From NCBI RefSeq assembly GCF_024227715.1, contig NZ_CP100448.1, positions 2,439,655-2,503,654 of the forward strand: 64,000 nucleotides of DNA, given 5' to 3'. Source of the stretch: Halomarina litorea. GTDB lineage: Archaea > Halobacteriota > Halobacteria > Halobacteriales > Haloarculaceae. Shown one piece after another: positions 10,155 through 17,170 of this stretch. A program made the position numbers and the translations under genes. The notes under the pieces are model-generated. The model made no database searches and had not been told where the DNA came from. It worked only from the letters and a program-made list of their open reading frames with translations. The first letter of the stretch is position 1, and every line of letters starts with the position of its first letter.

Positions 10155-11701
10155 GCCTCCTCACCCCGGCGGATGGTCGCCTCGCGGTCGTGATTGGCCC
10201 CGGACCCGCAGGCACCGCTGGGACAGCGCCCCTCGGCGTGGGCGCGGAACTCGCCGTCGAACTCGTCCATCCCGGTCGTCACCGGTCGGGACGCGTCGCG
10301 CCCGAAGCCACAGAGGCTGGTCCGGCGCATCACGCGTGTCAGTTCTCGTAACATGTCGGTCTGGTAGTCGCCGTCGTACACGTCCCGGAGGAGTTCGGTC
10401 AGCTGTTTCGACCCCTCGCGGCAGGGACCGCAGCGCCCGCAGTTCGTCTCCTGTGCGAACCGGGAGCGCCGGCCCGCGAACGCCACCACGCACCGCGTGT
10501 CGTCGAGCAGTTCCACGACGCCGTTCGTCCCGAAGCGCGCACCCGCCAGCGCGGGGGCCGAGGGGAGCACGTCCAGCGAGCGGGTGAGGCCGCCGAACCG
10601 GCCGCCGACGCAGTAGGCTCTCGGCCGGCCGGTCGGGTCAACGGCGTCGAGTGCGGTGTCGAGCGACCCGCTCGTCGGGAGTTCGACCGTCGCGGGGGCG
10701 GCAACGTCGCCCGCCACCGTCACGAGGCGCGTGCCGGGGTCGGCGTCGTCCGCGTCGAACGACTCGGGGCGCAGGAGGGCCTCGCGCACCTGCGCGAGCG
10801 TCCGGGGCGTGTGGACCACGGTGGGCTGCCCGTGGAGGCCGTACGTGGCAGGGCCGGGCGGGGAGCGACGCGCCTCGATGCGGTCTGCCCCCTCCAGCGA
10901 CTCGAGGGTCATCGTCGGTTCGCCGACCGTGTACTCGTCGGGCGTGGAGACGACCTGCACCCGACCGTCGACGTCGAGTGCGGCGACGGCGTCCTCGACG
11001 CGGCGAGTTGCCGTCTCGTGGGCCTCGTTGACCGCGACGACGCACTCCTCGGCACCGACCGCGCCCGCGACGGCGAGCGCACCGTCGAGCACCTCGCCGG
11101 GGACGCCCGCGAGGAGCGTCCGGTCGGCGTCGGCGTGCGGGTCGGCCTCGGCGGCGTTGACGACGACGACGCTCTCACCGTCCGTCTCGTGGGCGGTCTC
11201 CCAGTCGGTCGCGACGGGGCGGTCCGTGCTGGCGTCGCCGCGTCCCCGTCCGAGGAGGCCGAGGTCGCTCGCCCGCGCGAGCGTCTCGTCGGGGTCGGCA
11301 TCGGCGCTCGCCTCGGTCGTCGGGGCGGTCGGGTCGGTCCAGCCACAGCGCGCGAGGACGCGCCGCCGTCCGACCGAGAGCGGTCCCTCGTCGGGGGCCG
11401 GGAGTACGGTCGGCGGGTCCTCGTGCGGGACGACGGCATGGGCGTCGGCCGGCCGGTCGCCCGATTCGAGGGAAGCGACGGCGTCTGCCGTCGCCTCCGG
11501 CGTCGGGTCGGCGAGGTAGGCCGTCCACGCCTCGTCCGTCAGCGCGACCAGCGGCGTGAGCGCCGCGAGGCCCGTTGGGCCGGTCGACAGGACCGTCGCG
11601 TCGGTGGCCGCCTCCCGCGCCGCGCTCAGGACCGCCCGCGTCCGCGCCGTCTCGCCGCCCGAGACGCGGACCGTCGGTGGGGTCGGAGGATCGTGTGTCA
11701 T
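10151..11701 (-). CDS. NuoF-like Fe-S subunit of the formate dehydrogenase, with degenerate cofactor sites
   Basis: 516 residues; ATG 11701 is chosen over upstream codons because it gives a plausible start, MTHDPPTPPTVRVSGGE. The C-terminus keeps the NuoF [4Fe-4S] ligands (NCGRCGPCREGSKQL and SLCGF). The N-terminus still looks like the thioredoxin-type [2Fe-2S] domain (TGPTGLAALTPLVAL...YLADPTPEATADAVASL), but the cysteines of the usual TGC.G.C.. pattern are absent. The FMN/NADH loop, normally GRGGAGFPTG, is replaced by GRGRGDASTDRPVATDW. It is therefore uncertain that it uses NAD. It is coupled to fdhA by overlap. Confidence 0.8.
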   Translation of the reverse strand: MTHDPPTPPTVRVSGGETARTRAVLSAAREAATDATVLSTGPTGLAALTPLVALTDEAWTAYLADPTPEATADAVASLESGDRPADAHAVVPHEDPPTVLPAPDEGPLSVGRRRVLARCGWTDPTAPTTEASADADPDETLARASDLGLLGRGRGDASTDRPVATDWETAHETDGESVVVVNAAEADPHADADRTLLAGVPGEVLDGALAVAGAVGAEECVVAVNEAHETATRRVEDAVAALDVDGRVQVVSTPDEYTVGEPTMTLESLEGADRIEARRSPPGPATYGLHGQPTVVHTPRTLAQVREALLRPESFDADDADPGTRLVTVAGDVAAPATVELPTSGSLDTALDAVDPTGRPRAYCVGGRFGGLTRSLDVLPSAPALAGARFGTNGVVELLDDTRCVVAFAGRRSRFAQETNCGRCGPCREGSKQLTELLRDVYDGDYQTDMLRELTRVMRRTSLCGFGRDASRPVTTGMDEFDGEFRAHAEGRCPSGACGSGANHDREATIRRGEEA

Positions 11702-11814
11702 GGTATGTGATGGAGTACCCTGACCAACAGGGCCGACGGGTAAAAACACTCACCCGGAGGTCGAACGCGCCGGGAGTCCACCCCGGTAGCTCGGGGACGC
11801 CTCCCGGTCGCCGC

Positions 11815-12420
11815 TCACTCGAGGAGCTGTGTCGTCACGAGTGCGTCCTCGAACTCGACGACGCCCCGCAGGAGGTGTGCGACGCCCCGGTAGAGCGTCG
11901 AGTCGGCCGCCTCCGCGAGGTCGCGGGCGAACGGGTCGACCCACCGCGAGAGGTGTTCGTCGACGAACGCCCGTTCCTGTTCGAGGGCGGCCGCGTGGCC
12001 CGCCCGCTGGCGGGCGACGAGGTGGCGCAGGAAGGCGAGTTCCGTCCCGAGAGCGTCCCGGTGGCCGTCGGGGGCCGACCAGTCGGCAGCGGCGTAGGCC
12101 GCCGCGAGTTCGCGGTCGGCATCGGCGTCGGGCTCCCGGTAGGCGGACTCGCGCGTCGACACCGCCCCCGACTCGAACAGGCTGGCGTACTCCGCGCCGA
12201 CGCGCTCCGCGACGGCGCTCGGGTCGGAACCCGCCTCGTCGTCGTGGAACGTCGCCAGCAGGTCGAACCCCCGGTCGAGCGACTCGTTGACGCTCGGCGC
12301 GGGACCGGCGACCTCCCCCGCGAACAGCCCCTGGACGAACCGTTCGTCGGGCGGGCCGTCGAGCAGGGCGGAGAGGAACTCGAGCAGGTCGATGCGGCCG
12401 GCGTACACCTGGTCGTCCAT
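11815..12420 (-). CDS. TorD/DmsD-family molybdoenzyme maturation chaperone
   Basis: 201 residues, all-helical. It aligns by pattern with TorD-like chaperones: LLEFLSALLDGPPDERFV near the start, EYASLFESG around residue 78 (family consensus Y..LF), REPDADADRELAAAY and GTELAFLRHLVARQ with a late helix F.R.LAEAADSTLYRGVAHLL. Such proteins bind apo molybdoenzymes and help cofactor insertion. It lies 113 bp upstream of the NuoF-like gene on the same strand and most likely serves FdhA. Confidence 0.82.
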   Translation of the reverse strand: MDDQVYAGRIDLLEFLSALLDGPPDERFVQGLFAGEVAGPAPSVNESLDRGFDLLATFHDDEAGSDPSAVAERVGAEYASLFESGAVSTRESAYREPDADADRELAAAYAAADWSAPDGHRDALGTELAFLRHLVARQRAGHAAALEQERAFVDEHLSRWVDPFARDLAEAADSTLYRGVAHLLRGVVEFEDALVTTQLLE

Positions 12421-12466
12421 GGGGAGGGACGACCCGCGGGGCGGGGAAAGCGCTTGCGCCCGACCG

Positions 12467-12787
12467 TCAGTCGGTCGCCCCCTCGTCCGCCGTGCGGTCG
12501 CCGAGCGCCGCCCGCCGCCGCTGGTAGGCGTACCAGAAGGTGAGCGACGCGAGGACGTAGACGGCGGCGGCCGCGGCCACCAGTCCCGCCAGCCCGACCG
12601 TCGACGCGACGACGTCGGGGAGGAACACCTGCACGAGCCCCGCCGACCCGAAGACGAGGACGGGGAGCGACGCGGTGATGTAACTGACCGCCGTCCCCCG
12701 CGTGAGCTGGCGCTGCCCGCAGTACGGGCAGTTCGACACGTCGGGACCGATGGGTTCGTCGCACGCGACGCAGGGGAGCCGCGACAT
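12467..12787 (-). CDS. Zinc-ribbon protein with two membrane helices
   Basis: 106 residues. ATG 12787 is chosen since it gives MSRLPCVACDEPIGPDVSNC; the frame continues upstream but into promoter-like sequence. The N-terminal CVAC...CPYCG is a zinc ribbon, followed by two hydrophobic helices (VLVFGSAGLVQVFLPDVVAS, AGLVAAAAAVYVLASLTFW) and a basic-acidic tail. Function unknown. It sits 46 bp upstream of the TorD gene on the same strand and could belong to that operon. Confidence 0.7.
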   Translation of the reverse strand: MSRLPCVACDEPIGPDVSNCPYCGQRQLTRGTAVSYITASLPVLVFGSAGLVQVFLPDVVASTVGLAGLVAAAAAVYVLASLTFWYAYQRRRAALGDRTADEGATD

Positions 12788-12859
12788 GAGTGTCAGACAC
12801 ACGCCCGACGTATTGAATGTTCGGGAAATTTGTATTTCTTCGGATCGGACAGCCACCGG
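12788..12859 (-). promoter_or_regulatory. AT-rich promoter region upstream of the zinc-ribbon gene
   Basis: On the minus strand this gap reads AAGAAATACAAATTTCCCGAACATTCAATACG; the AATACAAATTT segment (about 12822-12838) is much AT-richer than its surroundings and is a plausible TATA/BRE area, though its distance to the start (about 40 bp) implies a short leader. Confidence 0.4.
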
Positions 12860-13276
12860 TCAGGGGACGCGCGTCCCCGAGACGCGGACCGTGACCGCCT
12901 CGACGAACTTCCCGTTGTTGTCGGCCGCGGCGAGCGTCGCGGTGCCCCGCTGGGGGAAGAGGACGCCCGAGACGGTCGTCTGGGTCGGGTCCACCCTCCC
13001 CGCCCAGACGCCGCTCCCGCTCTGGGAGGTGACGACGAGTTCGCGGATGGCCCCCTGTCGGGTCGACTCCCGGGTCAGCGAGACGCTCGCCTCGACGAGT
13101 CCGTTGACCCACGGTTCGCTGACCGAGACGTCCGTGAACACGTTCGACCCCGAGAGGTCGGCCTCGACGCGCGGGTTCACCGTGATACACCCGCCGAGGC
13201 CGGCGCTCGCCGCGGCCACGCCCGCGAGGACTGCGCGACGGGACAACCGCCTGTCGGCGCTTTCGGTCTCTCGCAT
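12860..13276 (-). CDS. Tat-exported lipoprotein, unknown function
   Basis: 138 residues from ATG 13276. The N-terminus MRETESADRRLSRRAVLAGV carries twin arginines, followed by a short hydrophobic stretch and the lipobox LGGC, so it should be exported folded by the Tat system and anchored by a lipid on the cysteine, the usual haloarchaeal route. The mature part is a beta-rich domain of the kind seen in many haloarchaeal surface proteins (VSEPWVNGLVEASVSLTR, TVRVSGTRVP). Binding partner unknown. Confidence 0.75.
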   Translation of the reverse strand: MRETESADRRLSRRAVLAGVAAASAGLGGCITVNPRVEADLSGSNVFTDVSVSEPWVNGLVEASVSLTRESTRQGAIRELVVTSQSGSGVWAGRVDPTQTTVSGVLFPQRGTATLAAADNNGKFVEAVTVRVSGTRVP

Positions 13277-13463
13277 GCACAGGGGGACTCGCGGCGGCGC
13301 GATAACCCTTGGCTTCGTCCCCCGGAACCGACCCCTCCACGACCGGTGCGAAACCGGCGCCAAACGATTCGTTAAGCCACCCGCTGACCGGTCGCAGTCG
13401 GCGGGACGTGTCACGCCCAATTCTAGGACAATCTCTAATCTACTTCAGTCATGTTTCACAGCC

Positions 13464-13814
13464 AATAAGGACATCTGCGAGTGCGTCTGGGAGAAGACGC
13501 CCCGGAAGAAGCCCACCTTCGAGTTCAAGCGGGACAAGAACCGGGCGAAGGTGCGCAACCTGAAGCAGAGCCACGCCGAGACGGTGTGGGGCTTCTACGT
13601 CGACTGCGACGGCAACCAGCACAAGTACGTCGACGAGCAGAACAAGGGGAGCTACCCGCTCTACGCGAAGCGAAACGGGAAGCACTACGTCCTCCGGCGG
13701 ATGGTCGTCCTCTCCTCGTCGCCCGGCAACGGCTACTGCCGGACCTACGAGACCAACCCGTACTACGACGGCATCCGCGGGAAGTACTGCGAGGGGAACG
13801 ACATCTCCCGGTAA
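13464..13814 (+). pseudogene. Cys-containing basic protein fragment without a start codon
   Basis: The frame ending at TAA 13812-13814 encodes about 115 residues with clear protein character (KDICECVWEKTPRKKPTFEF ... TYETNPYYDGIRGKYCEGND), low in the Arg/Pro/Ala bias of antisense frames and with six cysteines. No ATG, GTG or TTG lies between the preceding AT-rich non-coding stretch and the first conserved-looking residues; the only nearby ATG (13451) is in another frame and stops after five codons. I do not recognise the family. It looks like a 5'-truncated or frameshifted gene at the border of the glycan island. Confidence 0.45.
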
Positions 13815-13859
13815 CCGGACACTTGGCGACCGGCCACGAGTGAATCGTCGTCGACCGCC

Positions 13860-14603
13860 TCAGTAGTTGCGGAACTGGAACAACCGACGACGCAGACCGT
13901 CGTACCGGCCTTCGGCGATTGACTCGTAGACGAGGGCGCTCGCTCCGAAGAACGTGTCCGTGAGCAGGTCTCGCAACGCCGCATCGGCCTCGGGATCCGC
14001 CGATACCACCTCGAAGAGGTCGTTACAGCGGTCGACGTAGTACGTGGAGAATGTCCCACTCTTGTCGAACACGCAGTGTGCGACGACGTGGACGAGTTCG
14101 TCGGGACGAGCCGGGACCCAGAAGCCGTCGTTCCCGTAGCGCCGGCGGCGGTCGAAGAACTGTGCCTCGACGTCGGGGTGGGCGCGAACGCGTTCGCCGC
14201 TGGACGGCGAGACGTACGCGAGGTGGTTCCGCAGGTCGAGCATCAGGTCGCCGCGGTACCGTTTGACGTTCCGATACCCGTGTTTGTAGGCCGGTTCCCC
14301 CTTCCCCCGACGGACGACCAGCTCCGGGTTGGCGATGGCGATGGCAGCCGCCTCACGCGGGTGGCGGGCCGCGCGCACGGCCATCTGTGCGACGTTGTGG
14401 ACGGTCGAGCCGTTCCCGTCGTCGAACCCGAGGGAGGAACACACGTCGAGCATCGTCGCGAAATCACCGGGTGGCGCGTAGATGTCGACGTCTCCTCTGA
14501 CGGTGTCCGGGAGGTCCTCGAATTTCCGCCCGACGACGTACTCGACGTCGGCCGCCTCCAACGCCCGGAACAGTCGCCGAAGTGTCCGAGACTCGTCACC
14601 CAT
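13860..14603 (-). CDS. Nucleotidyltransferase-fold protein of a glycan-type cluster
   Basis: 247 residues from ATG 14603, which overlaps the stop of the upstream small gene (TGATG). The N-terminus has a helix LRRLFRALEAADVEYVVGR, then GDVDIYAPPGDFATML, whose Asp-x-Asp on a strand after a glycine-containing turn matches the catalytic pattern of the MNT-type nucleotidyltransferase fold. The rest is helical with DLRNHLAYVSPS and RPDELVHVVAHCVFDKSGTFS. Exact substrate unknown; related proteins are often annotated next to polysaccharide genes. Last gene of a coupled three-gene set on this strand. Confidence 0.55.
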   Translation of the reverse strand: MGDESRTLRRLFRALEAADVEYVVGRKFEDLPDTVRGDVDIYAPPGDFATMLDVCSSLGFDDGNGSTVHNVAQMAVRAARHPREAAAIAIANPELVVRRGKGEPAYKHGYRNVKRYRGDLMLDLRNHLAYVSPSSGERVRAHPDVEAQFFDRRRRYGNDGFWVPARPDELVHVVAHCVFDKSGTFSTYYVDRCNDLFEVVSADPEADAALRDLLTDTFFGASALVYESIAEGRYDGLRRRLFQFRNY

Positions 14604-14845
14604 CACCACACCTCTGTCGGGATGTCGTCGGGGTCCGTGATGCTGCCGTCGGGGTCTTTCACCTCCCGAAGTCGGTCGCGGGCGGCCAGCAGGACGGTAA
14701 CGAAGTGCCGGAACTCCTCTTCGGACATGTCCATGCGGACGTCGCCAAGGTGCCAGTGGATGGTGCCGCCGGCGTTGTACTCGACGCGATGGGCGGTCCC
14801 GGTCGAGAACTCGAAGGCCGCCAGTTCCTCCTCAACGATTCCCAT
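14603..14845 (-). CDS. Small protein, sister of the next upstream small protein
   Basis: 80 residues, unknown family. Core GGTIHWHLGDVRMDMSEEEFRHFVTVLLAARDRL: a strand with alternating His, a second strand, then an amphipathic helix. The same pattern (AVHLHLRNFRLEMRVEDFET) occurs in the gene immediately upstream, so the two are paralogues. The stop overlaps the nucleotidyltransferase start by one base and the start overlaps the upstream gene by 14 bases. Confidence 0.65.
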   Translation of the reverse strand: MGIVEEELAAFEFSTGTAHRVEYNAGGTIHWHLGDVRMDMSEEEFRHFVTVLLAARDRLREVKDPDGSITDPDDIPTEVW

Positions 14846-15053
14846 CGAGCGCCTCCAGTGCGTCGGCCATGTTCTCGGTCAGTGTCTCGAAGTCTTCGAC
14901 GCGCATCTCCAGGCGGAAGTTCCTGAGATGGAGGTGGACGGCCTCGCCGATGTTGTCGTCGACGACGAACTTTGTCGGCGTCTTGTCCGGTGCGGGGTCA
15001 ACCTCGTCCCGAACGAGGGGGTAGGCGAATACGTTCACGAACACCGACACCAC
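14832..15053 (-). CDS. Small protein, first of the coupled trio
   Basis: About 73 residues if the GTG at 15053 is used (GTG 15050 is equally possible; the frame remains open to 15170 but the extra part reads like AT-rich leader sequence). Core NIGEAVHLHLRNFRLEMRVEDFETLTENMADAL resembles the 80-residue neighbour. Family not recognised. It begins the three-gene set whose members overlap by 14 and 1 bases. An AT-rich promoter-like segment precedes it. Confidence 0.55.
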   Translation of the reverse strand: MVSVFVNVFAYPLVRDEVDPAPDKTPTKFVVDDNIGEAVHLHLRNFRLEMRVEDFETLTENMADALEALDGNR

Positions 15054-15289
15054 TTTCGAACGAATAGTAATTCTGCCCGTTACGGGACCAGCAACGGCGA
15101 CCACGTGATAGTGATACTTCGACCTCTCATGATCAGCCAGATAACATATAATTAGAGGAGAATTTCCCAACTCGTTGAATTATATAACAGTCCTTTGAGG
15201 TTTTCAATCCTCCTTTGCTCGTGACCATCATAATATCAATGATTTTACATTTGGTCACTAACTATGGTAAGATGTTTCTACCGAGAGAC
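15054..15289. promoter_or_regulatory. AT-rich divergent promoter region
   Basis: About 236 bp far poorer in GC than the rest of the window. On the minus strand TTATATGTTATC (around 15140-15152) can serve the small-protein trio. GAATTATATAACAG (about 15177-15190) contains a palindromic TATATA core usable in either direction, and GATTTTACATTTGG (about 15240-15253) lies 37-50 bp before the asparagine-synthase-like ATG. No gene is seen. Confidence 0.5.
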
Positions 15290-17170
15290 ATGGTCGGCCT
15301 CTGTGGTACTATCGGACGGACCGAATCGAATGCCCTCCTGAGCGCCCAATCAATCGCCTACCGAGGTGACGAACTCATCACGGGGCTGCACCGGCAGCAT
15401 GTGGACGCCTACAGCGTTGAACACCAGACGCGGCCGGGGACCAGCGACCGACCCGGCGCCGCTGGTGATGTCGAGGTGTTGGTCTGGGGTGACCTATACG
15501 GCCACGAACGCGACGGGCGGTACGTCCCCCGTCGTGAGAGCCACCCGACAGCGACGACCGCCGAGTATCTCGCCTCGCTGTACACACGCTACGGGTTCGG
15601 CTGTCTCGCCGGGTTGAACGGCGAGTTCGCCGCTGCCGTCTACGACGCCGGAACCGTCTCACTGGTCACCGATCGCCTCGGGTCTCGGGCCGTCTTCTAC
15701 GCGACGGCCGACGACGGTTCGACGGTGTTCTCGACCGCGATCCAGTCGCTCGCGCTTGACGAGCGCCTCGACCTCGAGTTCGAGACGGACTATCTCGTGG
15801 AGTACCTCACGTACGAACGCGCGTTCGGGACGAAGACACCACTGGCCGGCGTCGAGAAGGTACCGCCCGGGTCGGTCCTCACCATCCACACGGCGACCGG
15901 GGCGACCGAGACCGAGCGGTACTGGTATCCGGAGTACGCCCCCAAGAACGTCCCGCGGGAGTACTTCGTGCGGGAACTCGCACGACGCTTCCGGGCCGCG
16001 ATGGCGGACCGAATGGCCGATCGTGTGGACTACGGCGTCATGTTGAGCGGCGGAGTCGACTCGCGACTGCTCGTCGGTGTCGGGTCGCCGGGCGTCGCCT
16101 ACCACCTCACGGGGTGGGAGAGCGAGGAGACGAGGACCGCTCGCGAGGTGGCGCGCTTGGCCGGGTGGCCGTTCCGACCACTGTGGCGCGACCGGGACTA
16201 CCAGGCACGTGCGCTCGAACGGACGCCGTTCGTCTCGAACTACATCGGTGGGTTCGACGAGGGACACGCGACCGGGTTCCTCGAACAGGTCAGACAGGAG
16301 GTCGACGTGATGCTCTCCGGACACCTCTCGGACACGCTGTTCGCGGCGAACTACCTCCCCCGCAAGTCCCAGTCGGTTCCGCTCCCGGGCTTCGGCTCGT
16401 TCGACCTCCCGATTCCCGCCGACGTCGAGACTATCGAGGAGTTCATCGACCAGCGGGAACTGCCCGCTCCCCCGTACCTCAGCGAGGACGTCCCCATCCC
16501 GCGAGAGGTACTCGAACGAAACGTCGTCGACACCGACGACGGCATCGACCACCACGGCGTCCACTATCGGTCGGTCGCCGACGCCGTCCTCTGTGATCAG
16601 TACTACCCACGCTCGAACGCGAAACCGTTCTTCGAGTACACGACCGAACAGTACCTTCCTCTCCGAAAGCCGTTCATGGACAACCGGCTCGTCGACCTCC
16701 ACCTGCAGATTCCCCGCCGGTACCTCGTCTCGGGGAACCTCATCGGGGGCGCGATGCGCCTACTAGCGCCCGAACTCGGCCACGTGCCCGACAACAACAC
16801 GGGGGTCGATCCGCGTCATCCCTTCCTGCTCCACTACGTGGGGAAGCTGTGGACACACGTCCGGCGGACGTACCTCCCGACCGACACACCGCCGGAGCCA
16901 CACCTCTCGAACGGGCCGTGGCCCGACAACGCGGCCCTCATCCGGACGCACAGTTTCGTCGAGGACGCGCTGTCGTCCCACGAGGCGATCGCCGAGCAGA
17001 TGGCCGAACTCGACGTCGACGGCATCTACCGAACGTACCGGGAACACCTCGATGGAGCGGACCGCACACAGCACCTCTACTCCCTCCTGACGTTCCTCGC
17101 CATGCCCCTGACCGACCACCTCGTCAGCGCCAGCACCGTCGTCGAAGAGGAGCTGACCAGCAGACCGTGA
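15290..17170 (+). CDS. Asparagine-synthase-like protein with atypical N-terminus
   Basis: 626 residues. ATG 15290 is chosen because it gives MVGLCGTIGR, the class-II glutamine amidotransferase start; sequence further upstream is AT-rich and promoter-like. The N-terminal domain (to about 200) includes NGEFAAAVYD and DRLGSRAVFY; the synthase domain has the ATP pyrophosphatase loop SGGVDS at residues 253-258 and RKPFMDNRLVDLHLQIP. In true enzymes Cys2 is the nucleophile; here the only candidate is Cys5, so glutamine-dependent activity is doubtful. Such proteins in surface-polysaccharide clusters are thought to amidate sugars or peptides. The flippase GTG overlaps its stop. Confidence 0.8.
   Translation: MVGLCGTIGRTESNALLSAQSIAYRGDELITGLHRQHVDAYSVEHQTRPGTSDRPGAAGDVEVLVWGDLYGHERDGRYVPRRESHPTATTAEYLASLYTRYGFGCLAGLNGEFAAAVYDAGTVSLVTDRLGSRAVFYATADDGSTVFSTAIQSLALDERLDLEFETDYLVEYLTYERAFGTKTPLAGVEKVPPGSVLTIHTATGATETERYWYPEYAPKNVPREYFVRELARRFRAAMADRMADRVDYGVMLSGGVDSRLLVGVGSPGVAYHLTGWESEETRTAREVARLAGWPFRPLWRDRDYQARALERTPFVSNYIGGFDEGHATGFLEQVRQEVDVMLSGHLSDTLFAANYLPRKSQSVPLPGFGSFDLPIPADVETIEEFIDQRELPAPPYLSEDVPIPREVLERNVVDTDDGIDHHGVHYRSVADAVLCDQYYPRSNAKPFFEYTTEQYLPLRKPFMDNRLVDLHLQIPRRYLVSGNLIGGAMRLLAPELGHVPDNNTGVDPRHPFLLHYVGKLWTHVRRTYLPTDTPPEPHLSNGPWPDNAALIRTHSFVEDALSSHEAIAEQMAELDVDGIYRTYREHLDGADRTQHLYSLLTFLAMPLTDHLVSASTVVEEELTSRP

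Noticed and set aside
8340-10193. Long open frame on the plus strand inside fdhA
   Set aside because: It is the antisense of a GC-rich gene; the translation is Arg/Val/Gly-rich without any domain, while the minus strand holds all Fe-S and Mo motifs.
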